From Chloroflexota bacterium (GTDB lineage: Bacteria; Chloroflexota; Anaerolineae; VGOG01), in the NCBI GenBank assembly GCA_030611885.1, contig JAUWOY010000005.1, forward strand, positions 39,490 to 103,489: DNA of 64,000 nt, given 5' to 3'. The position numbers and the translations under genes were made by a program. Numbering within the stretch: position 1 is the stretch's first letter; the number at the start of each line of letters is the position of its first letter. This document shows, piece by piece, positions 10,401-16,453 of this stretch. The notes under the pieces are model-generated. The model was not told the origin of the DNA. It did not search any database and saw only the letters and a program-made list of their open reading frames with translations.

Positions 10401-12019
10401 GAATGGGTGCGGTGCAGTGGACGCTGCCCTTCGAGGCCGATGCCTACTTCATCTTCCGTGGAGACGGCAGCTTCGGCCTGTTCCGCTGGGATGGCAGCGC
10501 GTGGCAAGAGGTCACCGACGAGCGAGTCCAGGCCGTGCACGGGCCGGAGAACGACACCGAGGCGGTGATCCCGTTCGATCTGCTGAGTGTGAGTGGGGCG
10601 GTGCAGATGCTCGCCCTGGCGCGGCGGCTAGCCGATGGCCCCGTCTGGGCCGTGCTGCCGGATACCAACCCCCTGGCCGGGCCGTGGCCCGACGCCTACA
10701 GTTGGCCCGGCTGGACCTGGGACGTGATCCCCAACGAAGGACAGCCGGACGCCTGGCTCACCTGGCTGCGCCTGGACAGCCCGCAGCCCTCCGGGCTCTA
10801 CCTGCCCGTGGGCGGCACCATCACTCACAACCTGGCGGCCGGCAACGCCGCCACCTACGCGGCCGACGAGGCCTGGCTGACCCTGGCGGGAGAGGGCCTG
10901 GTCTTCGAGACCTTCAGCGGCCAGGGCACCTGCACCGACTGCCCGCCCGGCGGCGACGCCTGGACGGTGGACCTGGGCACCATCCCCGCACGAGGTCAGG
11001 TCGCCATCACGGTGACGGCCCGCACGCTGGACACCGGTGGGGCGACGGTGCCGGTGACGACCACCGTTCACCTCACGGCTGGACTGCCCGACGCCGAGCC
11101 TGAGGACAACGTCCGCTCCCTGAGCCACCTGGTGGATGGCACGCCGCCCACGGCGACCGTCGTCGAGCCGAGGGACGGTGGTACCATCCAGTCGGGACCG
11201 CAAGAGGTCATCGGCGTGGCCCAGGCAGGGCGCGGCGCGGCGGTGGCCCTGGTCGAGTTCAGCACCGATGGAGTTAGCTGGCAGCCAACCGAGGGCACGG
11301 TGGTCTGGATGGCCGAGGTAGACGTGCCCGCCCAGGAGACGCTGACCTTCTACGTCCGGGCGACGGACGAGGCCGGCAACGTCGGCCCGGTCACCACGGC
11401 GACCTTCACTGCCGACGACGTAGCTCCCGTGCCCACCATCACTCCGCCGGAAGGGGCCGTGGGCGGCGAGGAGTACGAGCTCGCCGGCACGGCGTATGAT
11501 CCCTTCCCGGAGGGCGGCGAACTGCAGGACGTGGAGGTGCGGGTGGACGACGAGCCGTGGACGCCAGTGGACAGCCTGCTGGGGGCGGACGATGGCTACG
11601 CCTGGCGCTTCGACTGGTCGCTGCCTGAGGGTGAGGAAGGAATCGTGCACACCGTTCAGGCGCGGGCGACGGACGCTGCAGGTAACGTGGGCGAATCGGC
11701 GCCAGTGGAGATCATCGTGGACACCATGGGGCCGCGCAGCGAGATCGTCTCCCCGGCCGATGAGACGTGGCTGGAGTCGGGCACGACGCAGATCATCGTC
11801 TGGGGTTGGAGCGAGGACGGCAGCGGCGTGGAGCAGGTGCGAGTCAGTCTGGACGGCGGTCTCACCTGGGCCGAGGCGGTGGTGGCCGACGAGGCCAAGG
11901 CAATGCTGGCGGAACAACCCGAAACTCGAAACCCGAAACAGCCACACTCTGGGCCTTCGCCGGCACGCTGCCTGAGGGTGAGGTGGAGTACTACATCCGG
12001 GCCCGTGGTGTGGACGTAG
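1499..12019 (+). CDS. Giant secreted/surface multidomain protein (TSP3-like, FG-GAP, Kelch-like, Ig-like), frameshifted near its C-terminus
   Basis: About 3,500 codons; translation may start at 1499, 1502 or 1514 (MKRRGS), after GGAG at 1487-1490. A signal peptide is followed by an outer-membrane-lipoprotein-carrier-like region, a TM pair near residues 285-345, a Ca-binding DxDxDG cluster (435-545), a hydrophobic multi-helix block (995-1145), a second DxDxDG cluster (1336-1445), Ig-like repeats with VDNTPP/VDTTPP linkers, four FG-GAP repeats such as GDLNGDGIDDLLIGS (1860-2235), Kelch-like blades (2265-2535), a DOMON/CBM9-like segment (2870-3030) and further Ig-like repeats. The frame is lost within a heptamer repeat at 11918-11939; the displaced tail ends at 12102. 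Probable adhesin or envelope scaffold; function is inferred. Confidence 0.85.
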   Translation: MMRTNMKRRGSMLLALFLSLALLVGAIVTLEVAESFAASPSPAEAVREAWQKARDTGYGFEAGVEQTLIPRPVWSQLGRQEEQVSFYLEGEVEQPGHSRVRVWPETGPPNAVAAGTLGQINPAAVEPLMEIIQEGTKTIIREHGQERVAESPASLAAPGGDYLAYLEAARDVEQMADCRLASGTCFRFRIDGPRFAEVLRKRLEQEYAADLPPNVQLAPSPLFQAMTGQGELWVDADGFPVRQVLDLDFPRVSEEYGARAHVVADFTPDKETRGQGDKETVSLSPCLPLSLSPSLLATLSALLFACGLVLYRRCKPVYVAIVTAVILSMVGSPLYTAWRMDRFFRMHRVEAAGPSPDQPPPQGVRPPAEPTDEPLSPALQAFIEELQEAAKPNSALPGYAIGERLPMRDPRLAGIHELAGPPGVKALAEPPPDGCYEGDEDSDTDGLCDQYEVLLGTDDTHPDTDRDQITDTLEIQGFTYADRQWYTNPFLGDSNQDGLGDFAEWPEPVGEAPSWDPDNDGLPNVWDDDNDGDGVVDSLDLSPWSYSPEVPDNGHYALDVDAGGHDGPVYLEFQVQPSDHKHLRYAMKTLDWPWDDKGQITDLDNSPDDLTLIPMLEVLASHRPRDAKQYSIGYVKNQDSATKGTYPWKLYVPTTVDDAEGSPAAFHAKAVFQGIQTIRTKAALVWMVNAKLDSITCAQTRKVEHVPEPVCVWWDFKTEESVVQTYRDKFRVSGEGGTDLAVVGTPQREDNGDLVKILLGLSQTYLLGKWNDLGELKSRFDSSDNEKRWSVTTSVTVARDTYSHMDEAIASTTMTTTRQILADYNTAWTPAMLVAFEEKVRIWSLDDVVANSGPQTSSASASLSLGSVPMLVQRGLKLSQYRHTGSDWATMDINEMLADLDARYKALASVDLMQMMKLLWTAWSQGLMRTVQVGAHRITYKNVLPDNEIYKDFKGLPGQVKDVVEKVVEAKKTLKEFKEGYDKVSKFIKDHPRWSVAIASAAAITFIILSLAYKGVSKAASIIGAAIGVGLAIYGVYKAYQEAKGVWALVKGAAKITKLTVVLAIVALVLEVVLIWYAFYSAAADLSGPAYYMALSLAIGATILAVILFILCFFLIGLVIMAIIAIADFIGSFFGFSVSGWIAKVIGELILTVKVLTNIDGDSIKFDVKETTWQNLAAGSVPGNKMILRAELRGDLVAENDGTDDDLRRSTLKGSWQPSAADPAQISTDSATWKPAGEPSGGRRTVKNRTEAYLTPRQPAIDAPADLAVKVDYTILYKKGHGCVAGHCAWWEGASKDSGDTTSDPSRMYLDVLPATLDAHWKNDQWEDGLWEWSAIRNYDRDGDGVPNSAEAALGTSPDNPDSDGDGIDDGAEARLRREGKGVDPAKYDTDNDGLSDGAERAGYMMDFRGFFVNRWAFPDPRKADADGDGLTDGQEYALKTNPNAGVTDLNAWIYSEPTGGPYLPGVPVTITVQAINFTTKKVAPWITARLPGSIKNQWVTLEGTTGDGRYKWSWTKIDEPDGTNRWIVRAIHPLGTTDALTITLTGHVDPNLSQTTVMTFTSSLTYTKSLTETYEVIDMNSFVVDVDPPTSTIMAPAEGAILRGETYVAGGKATDPTSDIGQVHVSDDGGSTWNLAAGTEAWNWVWELPDDGDYTLRSRATDALGWMEDPVTSLVNVTVDNTSPTTPIGSLVQPAGAISPGSLVRLTSTEGSWVITATGQARDDLSGAPKVAGVSTVDVRADDRPPDTITLTSPGQPISDWQAMMKLPPSRPEGHHWVTASAIDGVGNVQPEATAVEFAVDNTPPAVQDLYALAVITSTTSEPVRIVPDESGAYRPLPVHQPLRGSVDARSGRVGYRALAADDLSGGHLASGDFNGDDLADLAIGAPAAAGTAGIVYLIFGKPGPWLPRHNLEEADAWLVGPAAGARAGQSLANGGDLNGDGIDDLLIGSADGAYVVPGREAAWIRREPLDADARLLPGQATLVAGGGDLDGNGTNDGVVAAGDTLYLVPGGAGRPKVGPPLGTLPDTVDSLAGHANAGVIAGSSDGNEAWLWMPVGTSTPLPRSPSAIIRAASGSKTPSSVGYAGDVNGDGLPDWLIGDGRTGTARVVRLFCGRTWTGAVYHDVDDATAGFSYGTAGEPALLATGIGDVNADGYSDLIVGFGSTAWVMHGRSDPEAWGLEYDLANADATVSYLKAATGGDLNCDSSSDVAFLTDDGRLSLFFGREGDSCALTPAGVSGVEIGLGEVTDPTSPLTATLPTQWLSAQQLGTTWERLPNIPSDCDMYSGSRIVAAAGRIWAIVQSSSFYVYDPQTGTWTQRTFPPASLGVAGLLAAGSDGYLYTVGDGHTYRYDPTTDAWTQLGAAPVSTGQGANMVPDDAGHLYVLGGASYSKEFWRYDIASDFWERVAYNPVSDAAETTIEWGGDGVYAFPRLYTRSFYRYDPDTNQWTALADTPDELGGYGSALAWDGGQYIYAVRGGYEQRQFYQYDKVGRDWERLGDTPGDAGTGSALAWLDGLLYFAGDMFGRDLCQWTPSTMTIRPQVVDQLGNVGYGEERTISVSTPDLGNIIENYASGDISTQAIPLPNGTAVASQGIQWLSLHHVRLEGDMDMTHFAYPAGNPTCYHWAFDRDFPTWPNAWPDGTHNVTASVKDTTGAEHVSDPLTIIVDTTPPTAGFTSPTNGTVITATGRITITGTASDATSGLARVRFSPDNGASWREVSLDGNTWLATWDVPAGLDGVARHLVVEAADRGGLTTRQTIAVTVDNVLPSGFTPVTFSPEEGNHTFTGVQFEATWPEPSDGSGIAGVYAALDPITDTLPTQQVTGNTFQTDFPAEGTYFFHLLVVDNADNRVVRHYGPWYVEVPGLPPVSSIIVDGVLDIENYEWLPETERLGQDDRSGEPQELFISWDDDQVFLGWQGADPGVDGDLIWYFDTGSGGTNEGLAPQAQALMVRKAQPVTLWDLEFERMGAVQWTLPFEADAYFIFRGDGSFGLFRWDGSAWQEVTDERVQAVHGPENDTEAVIPFDLLSVSGAVQMLALARRLADGPVWAVLPDTNPLAGPWPDAYSWPGWTWDVIPNEGQPDAWLTWLRLDSPQPSGLYLPVGGTITHNLAAGNAATYAADEAWLTLAGEGLVFETFSGQGTCTDCPPGGDAWTVDLGTIPARGQVAITVTARTLDTGGATVPVTTTVHLTAGLPDAEPEDNVRSLSHLVDGTPPTATVVEPRDGGTIQSGPQEVIGVAQAGRGAAVALVEFSTDGVSWQPTEGTVVWMAEVDVPAQETLTFYVRATDEAGNVGPVTTATFTADDVAPVPTITPPEGAVGGEEYELAGTAYDPFPEGGELQDVEVRVDDEPWTPVDSLLGADDGYAWRFDWSLPEGEEGIVHTVQARATDAAGNVGESAPVEIIVDTMGPRSEIVSPADETWLESGTTQIIVWGWSEDGSGVEQVRVSLDGGLTWAEAVVADEAKAMLAEQPETRNPKQPHSGPSPARCLRVRWSTTSGPVVWT
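2303..2400. repeat. In-frame octamer-word inverted array inside the giant gene
   Basis: Four copies of GACAAGG(A/G) are followed by seven CTCCCTGT/CTCCTTGT-type words, forming an inverted array. It translates as DKETRGQGDKETVSLSPCLP and more, exactly between the globular N-terminal region and a TM segment, without breaking the frame. Confidence 0.8.
11918..11939. repeat. Heptamer-word insertion at the frameshift point
   Basis: Three CGAAACY words in tandem. Before the repeat the reading frame matches the Ig-like domain; after it the continuation (TLWAFAGTLPEGEVEYYIRA) lies in another frame. Confidence 0.75.
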
Positions 12020-12102
12020 CCGGCAACGTGGAAGCGCCGGGGCCGGGAGTGGCGGTGCATACGGTTGTGTCTCGCATCTGGCTACCGTTGGTGTTGAAGT
12101 AA
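11941..12102 (+). pseudogene. Displaced C-terminal tail of the giant secreted protein
   Basis: This frame encodes the end of the last Ig-like domain (GEVEYYIRARGVDVAGNV) and finishes with RIWLPLVLK and a stop. The W/Y-(L/I)-P-L-V-x-K ending recurs in the next ORF and is familiar from Chloroflexota secreted proteins. It is out of frame with 1499-12019 because of the repeat at 11918-11939. Confidence 0.75.
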
Positions 12103-12129
12103 CGCGCGACTCGTTAGCGGGGCCACGGG

Positions 12130-12192
12130 ATCGGAGTCCCCAACTCGTTGGGGTGACGGCACGACACACCCGAACAAGTTCGGGACTCCGAT
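12130..12192. repeat. 63-bp palindromic element with 11-bp perfect terminal inverted repeats
   Basis: Ends ATCGGAGTCCC and GGGACTCCGAT, with two internal hairpins (CCCCAACTCGTTGGGG and CCCGAACAAGTTCGGG). The ATG of the next ORF is formed by its right end. Confidence 0.85.
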
Positions 12193-12436
12193 GAGGCTAG
12201 AGTCGGTACTCCTGGAGGCGGACTTCGGAGAGGGATACGCCCCTTATCCCCCAGAATCCGACCTCGGTGGTTACTCGGTGGCTCTGCCGGCGTCCGAGCC
12301 GTGGTCGCAAGTGGCCCTGCGCCTCACCGCGGAGGACATCAGCGGCAATCGGCTGATCTACGAAGCCGATCCAGCCTACGTGGTGCCCCCTGTCCGCGCG
12401 TACATCCCACTGGTGACGAAGGAGAAAGCCAAGTGA
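12191..12436 (+). CDS. Small ORF resembling the C-terminal end of a secreted protein
   Basis: 81 codons with no recognised domain. The C-terminus VRAYIPLVTKEKAK carries the same P-L-V tail as the giant protein. The ATG lies in the right end of the 63-bp palindrome and the frame is open upstream to about 12020 without another start. It is therefore probably a truncated remnant of a second secreted protein rather than an intact gene. Its stop overlaps the GTG start of the lipoprotein gene (GTGA), and GGAG lies just before. Confidence 0.45.
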   Translation: MRLESVLLEADFGEGYAPYPPESDLGGYSVALPASEPWSQVALRLTAEDISGNRLIYEADPAYVVPPVRAYIPLVTKEKAK

Positions 12437-14025
12437 ATTGGGCAAAGGCTATCAACGTTCTGTTTCTCACCCTCGTCACACTGGCCACATCGGTTGGATG
12501 TAAGCCGCAGGAGCCAACTCCTGCTCCCACTGATCTCTGCACACTGGTCGTAGTCATGCAAATGGACGACGTGGTCACGCTGGATCCGCATCACGCTTAT
12601 GAGATCACCAACTTGATGATCCACCACAACACCTACGATACCCTGGTCGAGCATCGCCCGCCGGACCTGAGCCGGGCCTATCCCCGGCTGGCTGAGAAGT
12701 GGAGCGTCTCTGACGACGGCTTGACGTACACCTTCAGGCTGCGCCCTGGCGTCAGGTTCGCCTCCGGCAACCCAATGACAGCGGAGGACGTCTGCTTCTC
12801 CTGGACGCGCCTCATCAACCTGAAGGGCAACCCCTCGTTTTACGCCGATGTGATTGACGAGGTGAAAGTCGTTGATGAGCTCACTGTCAAGGTCAGGCTG
12901 AAGAGAGCCTCGCCGGCCTTCCTGAGCATTATCGCGGCACCGGCTATGAGCATCCTGGATAGCCAGGTGGTCAGGGCCCACGGCGGCACCGACGCCGCTG
13001 ATGCCGACCAGACCGACCAGGCCCAAGACTGGCTGGATCAGAACTCGGCCGGCTCTGGCCCCTTCAGCCTGGCCGGTTGGACGCCCAAAGGGGAGATCGT
13101 GCTGGAAGCGAACCCCAACTGCTGGCGAGGAGCACCTGAGCTCGACAGGGTCATCATCAAGCACGTCGCTGACGCATCCACGCAGTTGGAGCTGCTCCAG
13201 CGCGGCGAGGCTGACATCGTGCACACCCTGGACATCGGCCTGGTGGACCAGGTCTTGACCGACCCCAATCTGACTCTGGTCACAGGCCAAACCCTCAACA
13301 TGACCTATCTGGCCATGTCGCCTGATCCTGAACTGGGCGGGCCGTTGGCCGATCGGCGGGTGCGCCAGGCCATTGCCTACGCCCTGGACTACGAGGGCAT
13401 CGTCCAGGACCTGCTCGGCGGTTACGCCGACTACGCGCCCTCCGTGATCCCGCTGGGCATCATGGGCGTGGACCCGGCCCTGAGGCGTACCCATGATCTG
13501 GCCAGAGCCAGCTCCCTGCTCAGGGAGGCGAGCTACGAAAATGGTGAACTGGAACTGGAGCTCGCCTACGGCGCCGAACCCGGCTCGCTGCGCGAGACCG
13601 TTGCTGCCAAAATCAAGGCCGACCTAGAAGAGGCGGGCATTTCTGTCAACCTCAGGCCGATGGAGTTTTCGGAGTACCTGATCGAAATGCGCTCTCAACG
13701 ACTGCCCTTTGCCCTGGGCATTTGGGTGCCAGACTACGTTGATCCCACCATGTGGAGCGATTACTTCTCCTATCCAGACAGGGGGATCGCTTACCGCGTG
13801 AAGTACGACAGCCCGGAGGCCGCCAGGTGGGCCGATGTGGTCGCCACAGCGTTCGACCCCTCTCAGCGGGAGGCAGCGGTCAGGAACCTCATCCAGGTAT
13901 GGATGGACGACGCGCCCTTCGTCATGGTCTACCAGCCCCAGCAGTTGGTGGCTTTGTCCACAGATGTTAGAGGTTTCGTCTATGATCCCGTTCTCTTTAC
14001 CAACTTCTCCGACGTGAGCAAGTAG
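12433..14025 (+). CDS. ABC transporter substrate-binding lipoprotein, family 5 (oligopeptide/dipeptide type)
   Basis: Starting at GTG 12433 gives 530 residues, the family norm. A signal sequence ends in a lipobox (LATSVGC) so the protein should be a lipid-anchored, externally exposed binding protein. Family 5 (SBP_bac_5) hallmarks follow: 'DPHHAYEITNLMIHHNTYDTL', 'YPRLAEKWSVSDDGLTYTF', 'LRPGVRFASGNPMTAEDV', and 'DRRVRQAIAYALDYEGI'. The frame extends upstream of 12433, but the GTG is placed 9 bp after GGAG and just before the signal peptide. No permease or ATPase gene adjoins it, so the ligand and partner transporter are unknown; peptides, nickel or sugars are all possible in this family. Confidence 0.9.
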   Translation: MNWAKAINVLFLTLVTLATSVGCKPQEPTPAPTDLCTLVVVMQMDDVVTLDPHHAYEITNLMIHHNTYDTLVEHRPPDLSRAYPRLAEKWSVSDDGLTYTFRLRPGVRFASGNPMTAEDVCFSWTRLINLKGNPSFYADVIDEVKVVDELTVKVRLKRASPAFLSIIAAPAMSILDSQVVRAHGGTDAADADQTDQAQDWLDQNSAGSGPFSLAGWTPKGEIVLEANPNCWRGAPELDRVIIKHVADASTQLELLQRGEADIVHTLDIGLVDQVLTDPNLTLVTGQTLNMTYLAMSPDPELGGPLADRRVRQAIAYALDYEGIVQDLLGGYADYAPSVIPLGIMGVDPALRRTHDLARASSLLREASYENGELELELAYGAEPGSLRETVAAKIKADLEEAGISVNLRPMEFSEYLIEMRSQRLPFALGIWVPDYVDPTMWSDYFSYPDRGIAYRVKYDSPEAARWADVVATAFDPSQREAAVRNLIQVWMDDAPFVMVYQPQQLVALSTDVRGFVYDPVLFTNFSDVSK

Positions 14026-14033
14026 ATTTCCTG

Positions 14034-14116
14034 CTGTCAACGAATGAAGCAACGAATAAACGAATGAGTTTTGACGGCAGATCTCATTCGTTTATTCGTT
14101 GGGTATTCGTTGACGG
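14034..14116. repeat. Palindromic word element (AACGAAT words)
   Basis: CTGTCAACGAATG...AACGAATAAACGAATGAG pairs with CTCATTCGTTTATTCGTT...ATTCGTTGACG. Same design as the AACGGATT palindromes but with another word. Confidence 0.8.
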
Positions 14117-14137
14117 AGAGGGCCGGGCTCAGAGGAG

Positions 14138-14881
14138 TTGGTCATTCCTCGCGCCGATCTGGTCCGCTGGCTCCAACGCCACATCGCCGTGGACGACTGG
14201 AGTCCGGGCATGGAGACCCAGGTCCTCATCGTCGCCGGCGTGCCCCTCACCGAAACCTGGCAGGCAGTCGGTGGGGAGACCTGGAGCGTGAAGAAGCTGC
14301 TGGACTCAGCCGGCGTCCGCTGGCGGGAGAACCGGGAAAAGGCGGATCTGAAGCCAGGAGACATCGTGCCCGAAAACATGCTTCACCTGGCCCCGGCCCT
14401 GATTGACCTCTTCCACCGCTACCCGGAGACCGTCACCACCTACGGCCCGGTGCTGGACGAGGTGTTCGCCGCCTACGAGGGCGCCCTGCATCCCGACGGC
14501 TATTGGGGTTTCCCCGGCGAGACCTTCAGCACTGGCCACATCGTGGAGCAGTACATCCGGGCACAAGAGGCCGGCGTCAACATCGCCCTGCCCTCGCTTC
14601 GCCCTGTCGAGCTGATGGTGGAGCACCAGGCAACAGACGGCTGGTTCGACATTCACAACAATCCGTACATCGGCGCCCAGGCCCACGGCGTGCGCGCGCT
14701 GGGTGTGGCTCTGCCTCTACTACCCTCTCCCTCGGAGGTGAGAGTGAACGCCGCCTACGATGCCGACCTTGCAGGACGTGGCCCGGCTGGTGGTGGAGCA
14801 CATGACGCGTGGCTGCTCCATGCCTGGCGCTTCACCCGCTGGGTGGACGGGAACGAGGACACCTTCCTTGCCCACTTTTGA
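14138..14881 (+). pseudogene. Unrecognised protein, probably 5'-truncated
   Basis: The open frame starts only at a TTG (14138) shortly after a palindromic element. The 247 residues (for example ETQVLIVAGVPLTETWQAV and FPGETFSTGHIVEQYIRAQE) look like a globular protein and show coding-like composition, but I do not recognise the family. No signal peptide or membrane segment is seen. The region after the stop carries another gene fragment, so the whole 14.1-15.15 kb stretch looks like decayed genes. It could also be an intact gene with an unusual start. Confidence 0.45.
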
Positions 14882-14915
14882 GTTGAGAGCATCGCCCAGA
14901 AGTACGTAGCCGACA

Positions 14916-15149
14916 AACTCAAACCTGGCCGACCGGGGCGCCCTCATCGCCCAGGGCCGGAACTACGCAGATAACGGGCGCAAGACCGCGGCGGTGGCGG
15001 CGCGCGTCCTGGGGGGCGAAGACCCGACCGACATCCCGTTCCAGACGCTGGACGTGAAAAAGCTGATAGTCAACGAAACCGCCGCCCAGCGGTTGGGGCT
15101 GACCATCCCACCCGAACTGCTCTCGCGGGCGGAGGACGTCATCCGCTGA
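14916..15149 (+). pseudogene. C-terminal fragment of an ABC_sub_bind (TrpX-like, PF04392) binding protein
   Basis: The frame ending at TGA 15147-15149 reads RGALIAQGRNYADNGRKTAA, VAARVLGGEDPTDIPFQ, VNETAAQRLGLTIPPELL and SRAEDVIR. This matches the end of ABC_sub_bind proteins (LxGExPADIPV, N..TAKxLGLTIPPxLLxRADEVI). There is no start codon or N-terminal two-thirds. The fragment is followed by a small hairpin (CGCTGGAC / GTCCAGCG, 15191-15210). Confidence 0.8.
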
Positions 15150-15224
15150 GATCCGAGTTCATCTGCTTGACACGACCGTTCACCTGCTCCCGCTGGACCC
15201 TAGTCCAGCGCCTTGGCAGCCCGC

Positions 15225-15252
15225 TTGACGTTGAGGGAAAAAGGAGTAGAAT
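15225..15252 (+). promoter_or_regulatory. Candidate promoter of the membrane protein gene
   Basis: TTGACG and TAGAAT with 16-bp spacing, about 80 bp before the ATG at 15331. Confidence 0.55.
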
Positions 15253-15330
15253 ATGAGCTAGACATTCTGAATCCACCGTTCGTGGTGGGCTGACACCCCC
15301 GCATCAATAACAACGAAAGGAGAAAGAGAC

Positions 15331-15942
15331 ATGACTGAGGAACTCAACACGACAATCGAAATAAATGAAGAACTTAAAGAACCCGCCGCGCCGAAGCGTA
15401 TTGGGGTGGGAGCGAGTCTCGTAGGCCCGATTGGTGTTATCTTGATCACGGCCTACCTCATCCTGGCCTCCGTCCTCCTGCTGTACAGCCTGGTGCAGTT
15501 CTGGCCGCCCCCAATCCCGGCTGGTGAGTCGGCTCCGGCCTCCTCGCCAGTGGCCTTCCTCTTCTGGACGCTTTCGGTTTCGGATGAGGTCCGCCTGATC
15601 TTCATCGTAGCGCTGGCTGGTGCCCTGGGCAGCCTGGTACACGCACTCCGGTCGCTCTACTGGTACGTCGGCAATCGGGAATTGGTGTGGAGCTGGTTGG
15701 CGAAGTACATCCTGTTGCCCTTCGTCGGCTCAACCCTGGGGCTCGTTTTCTATTTCGTCATCCGAGGCGGATTCTTCTCTCCTGAGGCGACGATCGAGCA
15801 AACCAGCCCCTTTGGCTTCGCGGGGCTCGGTGCCCTGGTGGGCATGTTCTCGGAGCAAGCGGTGCTCAAGCTCAAAGAAGTGGCCGAGACCCTGCTGGCC
15901 AAGCCAGAGCCGGGGGGAGACGCTGTGCCACAGGAAGAGTAG
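15331..15942 (+). CDS. Integral membrane protein of unknown function, four predicted TM helices
   Basis: 203 residues. An acidic N-terminal segment of about 20 residues is followed by TM helices at about 28-52 (GPIGVILITAYLILASVLLL), 88-110, 123-148 and a weaker one at 160-175, then an amphipathic C-terminal helix ending in acidic residues. The start is supported by AAAGGAG about 10 bp upstream. It has its own promoter-like site and terminator, so it is probably a single-gene unit. I do not recognise a family. The helix and loop arrangement is compatible with a small envelope or channel-associated protein, but nothing more can be said. Confidence 0.75.
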   Translation: MTEELNTTIEINEELKEPAAPKRIGVGASLVGPIGVILITAYLILASVLLLYSLVQFWPPPIPAGESAPASSPVAFLFWTLSVSDEVRLIFIVALAGALGSLVHALRSLYWYVGNRELVWSWLAKYILLPFVGSTLGLVFYFVIRGGFFSPEATIEQTSPFGFAGLGALVGMFSEQAVLKLKEVAETLLAKPEPGGDAVPQEE

Positions 15943-15957
15943 GAACGCCACACACGA

Positions 15958-15989
15958 AGCCCCTCGGCAAAGTAACAACCGAGGGGCTT
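15958..15989 (+). terminator. Intrinsic terminator, stem AGCCCCTCGG / CCGAGGGGCT
   Basis: A 10-bp stem followed by TT. It closes the membrane protein gene. Nearly the same hairpin recurs at 16400-16432 because the surrounding segment is duplicated. Confidence 0.75.
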
Positions 15990-16016
15990 TGCTATTATCA
16001 GCTTACATATGCCAAA

Positions 16017-16103
16017 TTACCCCAACAATACCCGCACGCTGTTGCTCCAACATTGAGAGCACATGCGCTCCTCGTCCACGGCGGGGTCGTAGGTCACGGC
16101 TCA
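16017..16103 (-). pseudogene. Duplicated C-terminal end of the HdrA-MvhD fusion gene
   Basis: The - strand reads AVTYDPAVDEERMCSQCWS, then NSVRVLLG and a stop. This copies the last codons of the hdrA gene ending at 16454 (VTFDPAVDEERMCPKC, NSVRVLVG). The similarity continues beyond the stop into the terminator hairpin, so about 145 bp (15957-16103 versus 16399-16545) are duplicated. In the copy the second zinc-ribbon CPKC has become CSQC. Confidence 0.85.
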
Positions 16104-16234
16104 TTCGTCGTTTCCAAATCTCGGCCCAGCCGGGCCAGGTCCACCAGCAACGCATCATGCGTCACAGCCAACGCCTGAGCCGCATCGGTGAAACCCGCCC
16201 TGGCGTTGATGGCTACCACATCCACTTGCCATAG
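16104..16234 (-). other. Coding-like remnant of unknown origin
   Basis: The - strand reads QVDVVAINARAGFTDAAQAL and continues for about 25 codons to a stop near 16094. It abuts the duplicated hdrA tail. The segment looks like the end of a protein but I cannot assign a family; the upstream part is AT-rich repeat without coding potential. Confidence 0.4.
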
Positions 16235-16236
16235 CC

Positions 16237-16372
16237 AAAATGCTGTAGAGCATAATGCTCTGGAGCATTTTAACACAGCGCCATTTTTGCCACGAATTGA
16301 CACGAATTTTCACTAATTTTGTTCTATTTTCGTGTCAATTCGTGAAATTCGTAGCTGTTTTTCGTGTCGCTA
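16237..16372. repeat. Two adjacent palindromes (AGAGCATAATGCTCT and CACGAATTGACACGAA type)
   Basis: 16237-16271 is AAAATGCTGTAGAGCAT and its near complement. 16284-16372 has CACGAATTGACACGAA on one side and TTCGTGTCAATTCGTG on the other. The second resembles word repeats common in environmental bacterial genomes. No gene is seen in 16235-16399. Confidence 0.75.
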
Positions 16373-16399
16373 TTCGCAACCATGCCATATACAAAACCC

Positions 16400-16432
16400 C
16401 TCGGCAAACTGACAACCGAGGGGCTTTCGCTA
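16400..16432 (-). terminator. Intrinsic terminator of the hdrA gene
   Basis: On the - strand AGCCCCTCGG, loop, CCGAGGGGTTTTG. It lies about 20 bp after the hdrA stop and is the parent copy of the hairpin at 15958-15989. Confidence 0.8.
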
Positions 16433-16453
16433 TTATCAGCTACATCTGTCAAA

